A DNA stretch of 35,060 bases from Belnapia moabensis DSM 16746 (GTDB lineage: Bacteria; Pseudomonadota; Alphaproteobacteria; Acetobacterales; Acetobacteraceae), in assembly GCF_000745835.1 (NCBI RefSeq), contig NZ_JQKB01000054.1:1-35060 (forward strand), in the 5' to 3' direction. How positions within the stretch are numbered: position 1 is the first letter of the stretch; every line of letters starts with the position of its first letter. Positions 16,018-25,196 of the stretch are shown piece after piece. The notes below the pieces were generated by a model, which saw only the letters and a list, made by a program, of their open reading frames with translations, made no database searches and was not told where the DNA came from. Made by a program: the position numbers and the translations under genes.

Positions 16018-17706
16018 ATGCCGCTTTACGACGACCCTACCGCCCGGCCGGACAGCACCGTCAATGTCGGCCCCAAGCGGATCTATCCCACCTCGGGCGA
16101 CCATCACTGGCAGGAGATGCGGCCCTTCGAGGCGCCGCGCGGCGACCCGGACTGGCACGAGATCCATGTCTATACCGACGCCATCTCCTATGCGCCGGGC
16201 GAAACCGTGCAGTTCCACGGCAGCACCAATGCCGCTGAGTGGCGGATCGAAGTGACGCGCGACGGGCTGAACCCCGTAGTGGTGTACCGGGAGGACGGGC
16301 TGCCGGGCCGGGCGACGCCGATGCCGGAGGGAGCCTATGAGAAGGGCTGCGGCTGGCCGGTGCTGCACAGCTGGACGCTGCCCGCCGACCTGTCTTCGGG
16401 CTTCTACCTGGTCGAGTCCAGCGTCGCCCGGCGGCAGGGCGGCCGCTTCGTCCAGCACCACTTCTTTGTCGTGCGACCCGCGGCCGGCGCGCATCCGGGG
16501 CGGGTGCTGCACCTGCTGCCGACCTGCACCTACACCGCCTACAACGACTGGGGCGGCGCCAACCACTACGGCGGCAGCCATGGGCCGGAGGGCAATGCGA
16601 TGTCGCCGCTGCTGAGCCTGCAGCGGCCCTGGACCCGCGGCATGGTCAAGTTGCCGGAGAACGCGCCGCGCATCTGCGCAACAGTCCCCGAGCCGATGAT
16701 GCCGCTGCGCTACGACTTCAAGGAATGGTCCTACGCCAACGGCTTCAGCTACTACTACGCCGCGACTGGCTGGGCGCAGTACGACAGGCACTTCGCCGTC
16801 TGGGCCGAGCGTGAGGGCTATGCGCTCGACACCATCACCCAGACCGACCTGCACCTGCGTCCGGAGCTGCTCGACGGCTATTCCTGCGTCGTTGTCGTCG
16901 GTCATGACGAATACTGGACGCGGGAGATGCGTCTCGCCATCGAGGCCTATGTCGACAAAGGCGGGCATTTCGCGCGGCTGGGCGCGAATTTCACCTGGCA
17001 GGTCCGGATGGAGGAGGAAGGGCGGCGCCAGGTCTGCTACAAGAGCAATGCCCATCGCACGGACCCTATCCGCGCCACCGGAGATGATTCGCGCCTCACC
17101 AGCGCCTGGGAGGACCGGCATGTGCGCTGGCCGGGCGCTACCACGGTCGGAGTGAACGGACTCGGCGGTACCTATGCGAATTGGGGCCGCTTCACCCCGC
17201 GCGGCAGCCGCGGCTTCACCGTCTACCGGCCGGAGCACTGGGCCTTCGCCAGGACCGACCTCAGCTATGGCGACATCTTCGGCGCCGAGGCCCGCATCTT
17301 CGGCTACGAGGTGGACGGCGTCGACTACACCTTCCGCGACGGCCTGCCCTATCCGACGGGGAAGGACGGCACGCCGGACAGCGTCGAGATCCTGGCTATG
17401 ACGCCCGCGGTGATGGGTGAGGCGCCGCTCGAGAGCTATACGCTCCGCGCCTATGTCGGCGCGCATGACTGGTATGAGAAGGCGGAGATGATCCATGGCG
17501 TCGCCAATGAGGAGACGCTCGCGAAGTCCTACCATGGCTCGGGCATGATGGTGTCCATGCGGCGCGGCAAAGGCCAGGTGCTGACCGCCGCCAGCTGCGA
17601 ATGGGTCATGGGGCTCAAGCGAAGCTGTGCCTACACGCAGCAGATCACCCGCAACATCCTCGACCGGTTCAGGATGGCACCACTGCCCGGCGGGGAGGGT
17701 ACCTAG
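16018..17706 (+). CDS. N,N-dimethylformamidase large (beta) subunit-like protein
   Basis: A 562-residue protein of the DMFase large-subunit-like family. The characterised Paracoccus enzyme hydrolyses N,N-dimethylformamide with a mononuclear iron held by two Tyr and one Glu (family knowledge). Conserved-looking motifs are TYTAYNDWGG (Tyr175), NHYGG, GHDEYW (His296, Glu298, Tyr299), ARLGANFTW and FGYEVDG. I propose Tyr175 and Glu298, with His296 nearby, as metal-site residues; the second Tyr is not assigned. It is roughly 200 residues shorter than the about 760-residue Paracoccus large subunit, missing N-terminal sequence, and there is no gene for the small subunit alongside. It has no signal peptide. 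It is co-transcribed with the binding protein upstream (4-base gap), so the substrate is likely an imported amide. Actual DMF activity is uncertain. Confidence 0.8.
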   Translation: MPLYDDPTARPDSTVNVGPKRIYPTSGDHHWQEMRPFEAPRGDPDWHEIHVYTDAISYAPGETVQFHGSTNAAEWRIEVTRDGLNPVVVYREDGLPGRATPMPEGAYEKGCGWPVLHSWTLPADLSSGFYLVESSVARRQGGRFVQHHFFVVRPAAGAHPGRVLHLLPTCTYTAYNDWGGANHYGGSHGPEGNAMSPLLSLQRPWTRGMVKLPENAPRICATVPEPMMPLRYDFKEWSYANGFSYYYAATGWAQYDRHFAVWAEREGYALDTITQTDLHLRPELLDGYSCVVVVGHDEYWTREMRLAIEAYVDKGGHFARLGANFTWQVRMEEEGRRQVCYKSNAHRTDPIRATGDDSRLTSAWEDRHVRWPGATTVGVNGLGGTYANWGRFTPRGSRGFTVYRPEHWAFARTDLSYGDIFGAEARIFGYEVDGVDYTFRDGLPYPTGKDGTPDSVEILAMTPAVMGEAPLESYTLRAYVGAHDWYEKAEMIHGVANEETLAKSYHGSGMMVSMRRGKGQVLTAASCEWVMGLKRSCAYTQQITRNILDRFRMAPLPGGEGT

Positions 17707-17778
17707 CCCAGCCTCGCCGCCTATGGGCCTCGCCTCGCCCGGCCGCTATGCTGGGCGGCAGGAGCCCCTGGAGGAACG

Positions 17779-19698
17779 ATGGCGCTGGTGAAGACGTCCG
17801 AGCTGGGCCGCGGCGGTGCCTCCCCCGCGGCTGGCCGCTCCGCCGCGCCGGCGGCCGCCCCGGTGGCGCGCCGCTCGCTGGACCGGGCCATGGCCCGCCG
17901 GCACCAGGCGGCGGAGCGGATCGGCGCCGCGTCGGAGCAGCTGGCGGCCGGCGTCACCGAGGCCTCGGCGGCGGCGGAGGAATTGCGTCAGGCGCTCGGC
18001 CAGATCGGCGCCGCCGCCGAGCAGGCCGCGGCCGCCACCCAGCAGAGCCAGGGCGCGATCGACAGCCTCGGCACCGCCTTCGGCGAGGCGCGCAGCCGAG
18101 CCGAGGCCTCGCAGCGCCTGATCGAGGCGCTGCAGGTGTTGCTGACCGAAGTGGGCACCGGGCTCGCCGCCTCGGCGGCCTTCGTCGAGGATCGCACGGC
18201 GCGGCAGCTTCGCTCGGTCGAGGTGGTGACGCGGCTGGAGGATCAAGCTGCGAGCATCGGCGAGATCACCGCGGTAGTGAGCGACATCGCGGACCAGACC
18301 AACCTTCTCGCGCTCAACGCCGCGATCGAGGCGGCGCGAGCCGGCGAGCAGGGGCGCGGCTTCGCTGTGGTCGCCGACGAAGTGCGGGCGCTGGCTGAAA
18401 GCTCCGAGGCCAGCGCGCAGGAGGTGCAGGCACTCGTCGGAGCGGTGCGCGAGCAGGTGCGCGCCATCGCCGCCCGCATCCGCGCCGCCGCCGAAGCCGC
18501 CGAGGCCGAGGCCCGCACGGGCCGCGCCGTGGTGGCGACGCTGGATGCGGTGCGCGCCGATATGGGCGGGATCGCCGAGGGGGCGCAGTCGATCCTGCTG
18601 GCCGCGATGGAGGCGGAGGCCGGCGGCCGCGAGGCGCAGCGCGGCGCCGAGCTGGTGGCCAGCGCCGCCGAGGAGCAATCCGCCGCGACCATGGAGGCGC
18701 AGCGCGCGGTCGAGCAGCAGACCGTGGCGCTGGAGGGCAGCCAGCAGGCGGCGCAGGCGCTGGCCCTGATGGCCGAGCAGCTGCAGGCCGAGGGCAGCGC
18801 CGCCACGGCCACCGAGGGCGTCGCCTCGGCGGCCGATGAGCTGTCGGCGACAGTGCAGGAATTATCGGGCTCCGCCGGGCAGATCATGACCGCGCTCGGC
18901 CAGATTGCCCGTGGCGCCACGGCCCAGGCCGCGGCCACGGGCCAGACCTCCCATGCCATGGCGCAGATCGAGCGGGCGGCGATGGCGACGGTCGATGCCG
19001 CCGGCGCGGCGGCCCGGCGGCTCGATGCCCTGGCGCCGCAGCTCGGCGAGGGGCGCGCGGCAGCCGAGGGGCTGGCCAGCAGCCTCGACGCGGCGCTTCG
19101 CGAAGCCGAGGCGGTGGCCGCCCAGGTCGCGGCGCTGGAGGCGGCGCGGCGGCGTATCGAGAAGGTGGTCGACGCCATCGCCCTGGTCGCGGTGCAGACC
19201 AACATGCTGGCCGTCAGCGGCTCGGTGGAGGCGGCGCGGACCGGCGAGGCGGGCCGTGGCTTCTCCGTCGTCTCTGCCGATATACGCGCCTTGGCGCGTG
19301 ACGCCGCCGGCAATGCCGACCGGATGAAGGATGTGGTGCAGGAGATCCGCGACCAGGTGGAAGGGGTGCGCCGCGATCTCGACGCGCTGGCCGCCGCCTC
19401 GGTAGGCGAGGCGGCGAAGATCCACGGTCTCGCCGGTCGACTGGCGATGGCAGAGGCGGAGCTGGCCGGGCCACGGACCAGCGCGGCCGAAATCCTGGCC
19501 CACGCCGAGACCGCGTCAACCGCCGTGCGGGAGGTGGTGGCCGGCACCCAGGCGATCGCCGCCGCGGCCGGTGAGACCAGCGCGGCGACCAGCCAGGCCT
19601 CCGCCGCCGCCCATCAGCAGGCGACGGGCATGGAGGAGTTGGCGGCCGCCATCGAGGAGATCGCAAGCCTTGCCGACGAACTTCGCGTCGCAGGCTGA
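17779..19698 (+). CDS. Soluble methyl-accepting chemotaxis protein with two signalling tips
   Basis: A 639-residue Ala-rich helical protein without transmembrane segments or a recognisable sensor domain. It holds two receptor hairpins in tandem. The first tip is canonical: [19 protein letters not shown] (about residues 172-190) followed by [12 protein letters not shown]. The second, about residue 472, reads [19 protein letters not shown] then [16 protein letters not shown], a divergent form. Each tip is flanked by about 150 residues of heptad-like helix on both sides, enough for a full hairpin each. Receptors of this class organise CheA and CheW and carry adaptation sites. GGAGGAACG precedes ATG 17779. 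It heads the che operon. The 72 bases upstream contain TATGCT near 17745, a possible -10. Confidence 0.88.
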   Translation: MALVKTSELGRGGASPAAGRSAAPAAAPVARRSLDRAMARRHQAAERIGAASEQLAAGVTEASAAAEELRQALGQIGAAAEQAAAATQQSQGAIDSLGTAFGEARSRAEASQRLIEALQVLLTEVGTGLAASAAFVEDRTARQLRSVEVVTRLEDQAASIGEITAVVSDIADQTNLLALNAAIEAARAGEQGRGFAVVADEVRALAESSEASAQEVQALVGAVREQVRAIAARIRAAAEAAEAEARTGRAVVATLDAVRADMGGIAEGAQSILLAAMEAEAGGREAQRGAELVASAAEEQSAATMEAQRAVEQQTVALEGSQQAAQALALMAEQLQAEGSAATATEGVASAADELSATVQELSGSAGQIMTALGQIARGATAQAAATGQTSHAMAQIERAAMATVDAAGAAARRLDALAPQLGEGRAAAEGLASSLDAALREAEAVAAQVAALEAARRRIEKVVDAIALVAVQTNMLAVSGSVEAARTGEAGRGFSVVSADIRALARDAAGNADRMKDVVQEIRDQVEGVRRDLDALAAASVGEAAKIHGLAGRLAMAEAELAGPRTSAAEILAHAETASTAVREVVAGTQAIAAAAGETSAATSQASAAAHQQATGMEELAAAIEEIASLADELRVAG

Positions 19699-21067
19699 GC
19701 CGGTGGCCTCGGCCGCCGCGACCGTGACGGTCACGGTGGCGGGCGAGGCCCTGGCACTGCCGGCGAGCGCGGTGCGCGAGGTATTGCGCCCGCGGCCGCT
19801 GACCCGCGTGCCGCAGGCGCCGCCGGCGCTGCTCGGCCTCGCCGGCCTGCGGGGCGCCGCGCTCCCGGTGGTGTCGCTGGCGGCGCTGACCGGCCGGGCG
19901 GTGGCTCCGCCCTCCTCCGCCGCTCGCATCCTGGTGCTGGACGGGCCGTCGCCGGTCGGGCTGCTGGTGGACAGCGTCGCCGCCTTGGGTGCCGGGACCG
20001 CGCAGGCGATCGATCCTGCATCGCTCCTCGCCGCGGCCTTCGGCGCACCGGTGCGGCGTGGAGGCGGACCGGCCGCCGCTGCCCGGGCGATGACGGCGGA
20101 TGCGGCGGCGGAGACGCTGGCGCTGCTCGGCTTCAGTCTTGCAGGCCAGGAATTTGCCCTGCCGCTCGACAAGGTGGAGGCGGTGATGCGGCTGCCGGCG
20201 CCGGGGGCGGCGCTGGCCGGCGTCACCACCTATCGCGGCGCGTTGCTGCCGCTGGTCTCGCCGCATGTGCTGCTGGGCCTGCCTGCGGCAGCGCAGGATC
20301 GGGGCGGACGGGTCGTCGTGGTGCGGCTGGGGTCTTCCCTGGTCGGGCTGGTGGTGGACCGGCTGCGGGCCATCCACCGCCTGACCGAGGCGGCGATCGA
20401 CCCGGTGCCGCCGGTGCTCGCCCGTGGCCGTGGGGAGGCGCGGCTGGAGGCGATCGGCCGGCTCGCGGGTGGCGGGTTAGTCGCCATCCTCTCCCCGGCG
20501 CGGCTCTTCGATGCGGAGACCACGGCCCGGCTGCTCGCCGAGGCCGCCAAGGGGATGGAGGCAATGCCCGATAGCAGCGCGGCGGCCGAGGCGGCCGAGC
20601 GGTTCCTGGTCTTCCGCCTGGGCGAGGAGGAATACGGCCTGCCGGTTTCGGCGGTCGAGGAAGTGGCGCGGCGGCCGGCGAAGCTGACCCGCCTGCCGCG
20701 CGCGCCGACCTTCGTCGCCGGGGCGATGAACCTTCGCGGCACGGTGCTGCCGGTGATCGACCAGCGGCACCGCTTCGCCGCCGGTGGCGAGGCGCCGACG
20801 CAAGGCGGACGCGTGATCGTCGTCACCACGGGCGGCGTCCGCTCGGGCTTCGCCGTGGATGCGGTGGTCGGCATCGTCGCCCTGCCGGCCACGGCGCTGG
20901 CGCCGGCGCCGGAGATCGCGGGCGGCGGCGCCGTCTTCGACCGCGTCGCCACGGTGGAGCGGGAGGGTCGGGTGATCCTGCTGATCGACCCGCAGGCGCT
21001 GCTGGATGCGGCGGAGCGCGACCTGGTGAATGCGCTCGCCCGGACAGGGGGTACGGCAGCGCCGTGA
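19670..21067 (+). CDS. cheW: Chemotaxis adaptor with three CheW domains
   Basis: A 465-residue protein made of three consecutive CheW-like domains, each a coupling module that links receptor to CheA. Domain 1 (about 15-140) is the most degraded. Domain 2 (about 150-290) starts at [21 protein letters not shown]. Domain 3 (about 310-455) is closest to consensus: [21 protein letters not shown], then [14 protein letters not shown]. Start: TTG 19670 has GAGGAGA about 9 bases upstream and overlaps the receptor gene by 29 bases. GTG 19703, five bases after the receptor stop, is an alternative with a poorer ribosome site (454 residues). The stop overlaps the cheB start. CheA carries a further CheW-type domain, so the operon supplies four such modules. 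Confidence 0.88.
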   Translation: MPTNFASQAEPVASAAATVTVTVAGEALALPASAVREVLRPRPLTRVPQAPPALLGLAGLRGAALPVVSLAALTGRAVAPPSSAARILVLDGPSPVGLLVDSVAALGAGTAQAIDPASLLAAAFGAPVRRGGGPAAAARAMTADAAAETLALLGFSLAGQEFALPLDKVEAVMRLPAPGAALAGVTTYRGALLPLVSPHVLLGLPAAAQDRGGRVVVVRLGSSLVGLVVDRLRAIHRLTEAAIDPVPPVLARGRGEARLEAIGRLAGGGLVAILSPARLFDAETTARLLAEAAKGMEAMPDSSAAAEAAERFLVFRLGEEEYGLPVSAVEEVARRPAKLTRLPRAPTFVAGAMNLRGTVLPVIDQRHRFAAGGEAPTQGGRVIVVTTGGVRSGFAVDAVVGIVALPATALAPAPEIAGGGAVFDRVATVEREGRVILLIDPQALLDAAERDLVNALARTGGTAAP

Positions 21068-22143
21068 TCCGGCTGATGGTCGTCGACGACTCCGCCTTGA
21101 TGCGGCGATTGCTGGGTGAGGTTTTCCAGGCGGCGGGCGGGTTCGAGATCGCCTTCGCCCGCGATGGCGAGGAGGCGCTGGCGTTGCTGCCCGGCTTCCG
21201 CCCCGATGTGGTGACGCTCGACATCCAGATGCCGCGGATGGGCGGCCTCGCCTGCCTCGACCGCATCATGCTCGAGCATCCGGTGCCGGTGGTCGTGCTC
21301 TCCTCCGCCACCGCGGCGGGGGCGAAGGAGACGCTGGAGGCGCTCGCCCTCGGCGCCATCGAGGTTCTGGCGAAGCCGTCGCGGGCCATGTCGCTGGCGA
21401 TCGACGCGCTGGCGCCGCAGCTGGTGGAGACGGTGCGGGCCGCGGCCGGGGCGCGGCTCCGGCGCAGCCACCGGCTGGCGGAGCGGGTGCGGCTGCGGAC
21501 GGGGCTGCCGCCCGCGCCTCGCCCGATCGCTGTCCCCGTCCCTGCCAGACAACCAGCCGCCCCGGCCGCCATCGACCGCTTGGTGCTGGTCGGCTGCTCC
21601 ACTGGCGGCCCGGCGGCGCTGGACGCCCTGCTGGGCGGCCTGCCTGCCACCTTCCCCTGGCCGGTCCTGGTGGCGCAGCACATGCCGGCCGCCTTCACCG
21701 CGGCGCTGGCGCGACGGCTGCATCGCCTATGCGCCCTGCCGGTGGAGGAGGTGACACGGCCCGCGCCCCTGCGCCCCGGACATGTCTATATCGGCCATGG
21801 CGACAGCGATATGATACTTTCCCGGCGGCCGGATGGGCTGGTGGCGATGGCCGCGCCCATGCTGCCGGAGCATCGCTGGCACCCGAGCGTCGACCGGATG
21901 GTCAGGAGCGCCATGCAACACCTGCCGGCCACGCGGCTCATCGGCGTGCTGATGACCGGAATGGGGAATGACGGTGCGGCCGCCATGGCGGCGCTGCGGG
22001 CGGAAGGCGGGCGCACCATCGCCGAGGCCGAGGCGACGGCCGTGGTCTGGGGGATGCCGGCGGAGCTGGTGCGCGCCGGCGGGGCCGAGGCGGTGCTGCC
22101 GCTGGAGGCGATCGCCGCCACCCTGGCGGGCTGGGCTGCATGA
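21064..22143 (+). CDS. cheB: Chemotaxis response regulator protein-glutamate methylesterase CheB
   Basis: A 359-residue CheB. The receiver domain has VVDDSALMRR at the N-terminus, phospho-acceptor Asp53 in TLDIQMP, and Lys105 in LAKPS. A Pro/Arg-rich linker (about 130-168) leads to the methylesterase domain with the catalytic triad Ser179 (GCSTGGP), His206 (AQHMP) and Asp303 (GMGNDGA). It removes methyl groups from receptor glutamates and deamidates Gln, under CheA control. GTG start overlapping the cheW stop (GTGA), with a weak ribosome site, implies coupled translation. Position next to cheR is the usual adaptation pair. Confidence 0.96.
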   Translation: MIRLMVVDDSALMRRLLGEVFQAAGGFEIAFARDGEEALALLPGFRPDVVTLDIQMPRMGGLACLDRIMLEHPVPVVVLSSATAAGAKETLEALALGAIEVLAKPSRAMSLAIDALAPQLVETVRAAAGARLRRSHRLAERVRLRTGLPPAPRPIAVPVPARQPAAPAAIDRLVLVGCSTGGPAALDALLGGLPATFPWPVLVAQHMPAAFTAALARRLHRLCALPVEEVTRPAPLRPGHVYIGHGDSDMILSRRPDGLVAMAAPMLPEHRWHPSVDRMVRSAMQHLPATRLIGVLMTGMGNDGAAAMAALRAEGGRTIAEAEATAVVWGMPAELVRAGGAEAVLPLEAIAATLAGWAA

Positions 22144-22997
22144 ACGAGGCCACGGCCCCTGCCCCAGGCACGGCACCCAGCGCGGAGGAACTCACCCGGC
22201 TTTGCGACTTCATCTACCGCCGCAGCGGCATCGCCTATGGCGAGGGCAAGCGCGGCTATATCGAGCGCCGCCTCGCACAGGGCATGCACCGCACCGGCAC
22301 GGCCTCGGTGGCGACCTATCTCGCCCTGCTGCGGCTGAGCCCGGCCGAGGCGGAGCGGCTGGTCAACAGCGTCACCGTCAACGAGACCTATTTCTACCGC
22401 GAGGAGTACCAGCTCCGCTGCCTCGGCCGCGCCATCCTGCCGGAGATCGTCGCGCGGCGCGGGCCGGGCGACCGGGTCCGGCTGTGGTCCATCCCCTGCT
22501 CGACCGGCGAGGAGCCTTATTCCATTGCCATCTGGCTGCTGGAGAACTGGGCGCTGGTCGATGCCTACAACATCGAGATCGTCGGCTCCGACATCGATTC
22601 CGGGGCGCTGGCAGCGGCGCTGGAGGGGCGGTACGGCGACCGCTCGCTCGCCCGGCTGCCCTTGGCGGTGGCCGAGCGCTATTTCGAGGCGCCGCTGGCC
22701 GGGCGGCGGCAGATCATCCGCGACCTGCGGGAATCGGTGAGCTTCACGCCGGCGAATTTGGTGGATGCCGCCAGCATGGCAGCGCAGGGACGCTTCGATG
22801 TCGTGTTCTGCCGTAACGTCCTCATCTATTTCGACGACGCCTCCCAGCGGCTCGCCACCCGCCACCTGTTCGAGGCGCTGCTGCCGGGCGGCTTCCTTTG
22901 CCTTGGGCATTCCGAATCCTTGGGCCGCCTGCCCACCGGCTTCGCGCAACGCCGCTTCGAGGATGCGGTGGTCTACCAACGCCCGGCGGCGGCATGA
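22140..22997 (+). CDS. cheR: Chemotaxis protein methyltransferase CheR
   Basis: A 285-residue SAM-dependent methyltransferase that methylates receptor glutamates. The N-terminal helical domain (LCDFIYRRSGIAY, residues 22-34) binds receptors. NETYFYRE (about 81) is the CheR signature. SIPCSTGEEPYSIA is the SAM-binding loop (about 120). GSDID and CRNVLIYF (about 222) complete the catalytic domain. There are no TPR or other C-terminal extensions. ATG overlaps the cheB stop (ATGA) and its own stop overlaps the cheA ATG in the same way. The presence of CheB and CheR together indicates a working adaptation system for the receptor at 17779. Confidence 0.96.
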   Translation: MNEATAPAPGTAPSAEELTRLCDFIYRRSGIAYGEGKRGYIERRLAQGMHRTGTASVATYLALLRLSPAEAERLVNSVTVNETYFYREEYQLRCLGRAILPEIVARRGPGDRVRLWSIPCSTGEEPYSIAIWLLENWALVDAYNIEIVGSDIDSGALAAALEGRYGDRSLARLPLAVAERYFEAPLAGRRQIIRDLRESVSFTPANLVDAASMAAQGRFDVVFCRNVLIYFDDASQRLATRHLFEALLPGGFLCLGHSESLGRLPTGFAQRRFEDAVVYQRPAAA

Positions 22998-24934
22998 GCG
23001 AGTTGCTGGACCAGTTCCTCGCCGAAGGCCAGGAACTGGTGGAGGCGGCCAGCGAGCATCTGCTGGCGCTGGAGCGGGAGCCGGGCGACCGGGCCTCGCT
23101 CGATGGTGCCTTCCGGGCGGTGCACACGCTGAAGGGCGCGGCGGCGCTGTTCGATCTGTCGCCGATGGAACGCGCCCTGCACGCGGCGGAGGATCTGCTG
23201 GACGCCCTGCGCGGCGGACGGGTGCCGGTCGGCCGCGCCGCGTTGGACCCGCTGCTGGCATTGATCGGCGCCAGCGAGGACTGGATCGCGGCCATCGCAC
23301 GGACCGGGATGCTGCCCGAGGTCGCGGTGGCGCAGGGCGGGGCGCTGGAGCAGGCGCTGCGGGCGGCGGAGACGACGCCGGTTGGCGGCCCGACGGCATC
23401 GGCGGCTACCCCGCCGGACTGGCTGCCGGATCTAATGACGGCGGAGGCGGCGGCGATCGCGGCGGCGCAAGCGGCCGGGCATCGCCTGGTGGCGCTGCGC
23501 TATGAGCCGGCCCCCGACTGCTTCTTCATGGGCGATGACCCGCTGGCGCTGGTGCGGGCCGTGCCCGGGCTTGTCGCGCTGCGGCTGCTGCCCCGGACGC
23601 CCTGGCCGGAGACAGGGCCGGAGCCCTTCACCTGCAACCTCGTCATCGAGTTGCTGAGCACGGCAGCGGAGGCGGAGCTTCGCCCCGTCTTCCGCCTCGT
23701 CGCCGACCAGGTGGCGATGCTGGCGCTGGCCGCCATGCCGGCAGCGCCGGCCGGGCCCGGCGCCGAGCCGGTCGGGCGCAGCCTGCGGGTGGATGCGGCA
23801 CGGGTCGATGCGCTGCTCGATCTGGTGGGAGAGCTGATCGTCGCCAAGAACGGGCTGGCGGCGCTGGTGCCCCAGGCAGCGGTCGCCGATCCGAGGCTGG
23901 GGCAGGCGCTGGCCGAGCAACAGGCCGGGATCGACCGCCTGGCCCAGGCGCTGCACCGCACGGTGATGGGCGTGCGGATGATCCCCCTCGCCCGCACCTT
24001 CCGCCGCATGCCACGGCTGGTGCGGGAGGCGGCAGCGGCGCTCGGCAAGCCGGTGGCGCTGGAGCTGCGCGGCGAGGCGGTGGAGGCCGACAGGGCGATC
24101 GTCGACGGGCTGTTCGACCCTCTGCTGCACCTGCTGCGCAACGCAATCGACCATGGGATCGAGGCGCCGGCGGCGCGCATCGCGGCTGGCAAGCCGGAGA
24201 TTGGGCGGATCACGCTGGAGGCGCGGCGCGAGGGTGAGGGCATCGTGGTGGAGGTCGCCGATGACGGGCGTGGCCTCGACCCCACCCGGCTGCGGCAAGT
24301 GGCACGCGAGCGCGGCCTGCTGCCCGAGCCGGCCCTGGCGGGGCTGAGCGACGAGGCGGCATTGCAGCTCGTGTTCCGCCCCGGCTTCTCCACCGCCGCC
24401 GCGGTCACCACCCTCTCCGGCCGCGGGGTCGGGATGGATGCGGTGCGGGCGGCCGTGGAGGCGCTCGGCGGCCGGGTGACGCTCGCCACCCGGCAGGGCG
24501 CCGGCACCACGCTGCGGCTGCTGCTGCCGGGGGGCGCGGCGGTGACCACGCTGCTGCTGGTCCGGCTGGGCGATGAGGTCTACGGCGTTCCGGTCGAGGC
24601 GGTAGCCGAGACGGCACGCATCCCGGCGGGGCACATCCTGCCGCTGCATGGCGGCGAGGCCTTCGTGCTGCGCGACCGCACCGTGCCGCTGCTGCGCCTC
24701 GCCGCGCTGCTCGGCCTGCCGGCAGGGCCGCGCGGCGCCGGGGTGCCGGTGCTCGTCATCGGCACCGGCGAGGCGCGGGTGGCGGTGGAGGTGGATGGCT
24801 TCGCCGGGCGGGCGGAAGTCCTGCTGCGGCCACCGACCGGCCTGCTGGCGACGATGCCGGGCCTGCTGGGCGCGGCGCTGCTGGGCGATGGGCGGGTGCA
24901 TGTCGTGCTCGACCTGCCGGGGTTGATCGGATGA
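22994..24934 (+). CDS. cheA: Chemotaxis histidine kinase CheA
   Basis: A 646-residue CheA. An HPt domain (1-105) carries the phosphorylated His44 in VHTLKGAAA. A middle region (about 140-255) includes PDCFFMGDDPLAL and probably docks regulators. The dimerisation domain begins near 260 (LDLVGELIVAKNGL). The kinase ATP site shows RNAIDHG (Asn383, N box), DDGRGLD (G1) and GRGVGMDAV (G2). The C-terminal CheW-like domain (about 515-646) couples to receptors. There is no receiver domain, unlike some hybrid CheAs. The start ATG 22994 overlaps the cheR stop; longer in-frame extensions upstream read through cheR and are rejected. It phosphorylates the CheB and CheY encoded alongside, and possibly other receivers. 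Confidence 0.95.
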   Translation: MSELLDQFLAEGQELVEAASEHLLALEREPGDRASLDGAFRAVHTLKGAAALFDLSPMERALHAAEDLLDALRGGRVPVGRAALDPLLALIGASEDWIAAIARTGMLPEVAVAQGGALEQALRAAETTPVGGPTASAATPPDWLPDLMTAEAAAIAAAQAAGHRLVALRYEPAPDCFFMGDDPLALVRAVPGLVALRLLPRTPWPETGPEPFTCNLVIELLSTAAEAELRPVFRLVADQVAMLALAAMPAAPAGPGAEPVGRSLRVDAARVDALLDLVGELIVAKNGLAALVPQAAVADPRLGQALAEQQAGIDRLAQALHRTVMGVRMIPLARTFRRMPRLVREAAAALGKPVALELRGEAVEADRAIVDGLFDPLLHLLRNAIDHGIEAPAARIAAGKPEIGRITLEARREGEGIVVEVADDGRGLDPTRLRQVARERGLLPEPALAGLSDEAALQLVFRPGFSTAAAVTTLSGRGVGMDAVRAAVEALGGRVTLATRQGAGTTLRLLLPGGAAVTTLLLVRLGDEVYGVPVEAVAETARIPAGHILPLHGGEAFVLRDRTVPLLRLAALLGLPAGPRGAGVPVLVIGTGEARVAVEVDGFAGRAEVLLRPPTGLLATMPGLLGAALLGDGRVHVVLDLPGLIG

Positions 24935-25185
24935 GCGTCAGGCTGGACGGCATGGTGATCCGGCTCGAGGGCGAGTGCCGGGTGGAGGAGGCGGAGCCGC
25001 TTCTCGCCCTGCTGCAGGAGGCGGCCGGGCGTGAGGTCGATCTCGGCGCGGCCGGGCCGCTGCATACCGCGGTGGTCCAGGTGCTCTTCGCCCTCCGGCC
25101 ACGCATACGCGCCATTCCGGGCGATGCCTTCACGGCACGCTGGCTGTTGCCGCTTTTTGGCGTCAAAGAGGGGCAGCAAGAGTAA
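24931..25185 (+). CDS. Small STAS-domain-like protein in che operon
   Basis: An 84-residue protein with a STAS (anti-sigma antagonist) fold pattern: an N-terminal strand pair, a helix near 18-32, then VDLGAAGPLHTAVVQVLFAL, which matches the strand-turn-helix around the phosphorylatable Ser of SpoIIAA-type proteins. In place of the usual Asp-Ser-Ser it has His-Thr-Ala, so Thr46 is the only candidate phospho-site. ATG overlaps the cheA stop (ATGA). No anti-sigma kinase is nearby. It may be a scaffold or an HPt/kinase partner within the chemosensory complex. The family assignment rests on pattern and position and is moderate. Confidence 0.65.
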   Translation: MSVRLDGMVIRLEGECRVEEAEPLLALLQEAAGREVDLGAAGPLHTAVVQVLFALRPRIRAIPGDAFTARWLLPLFGVKEGQQE

Positions 25186-25196
25186 AGTTCGATATT

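Noticed and set aside
14349-16019. 556-codon open frame antisense to the second family 5 binding protein
   Set aside because: No recognisable domain, and it mirrors third-position GC of the real gene on the other strand.
17706-17755. GCCCAGC ... GCTGGGC inverted repeat before the receptor gene
   Set aside because: Seven bases separated by 36; in DNA this GC-rich such a pairing is expected by chance, and no T-tract follows.
18243-19547. 434-codon minus-strand frame rich in Ser and Ala opposite the receptor gene
   Set aside because: It is the reverse reading of Ala-rich heptad helices and shows no protein family.
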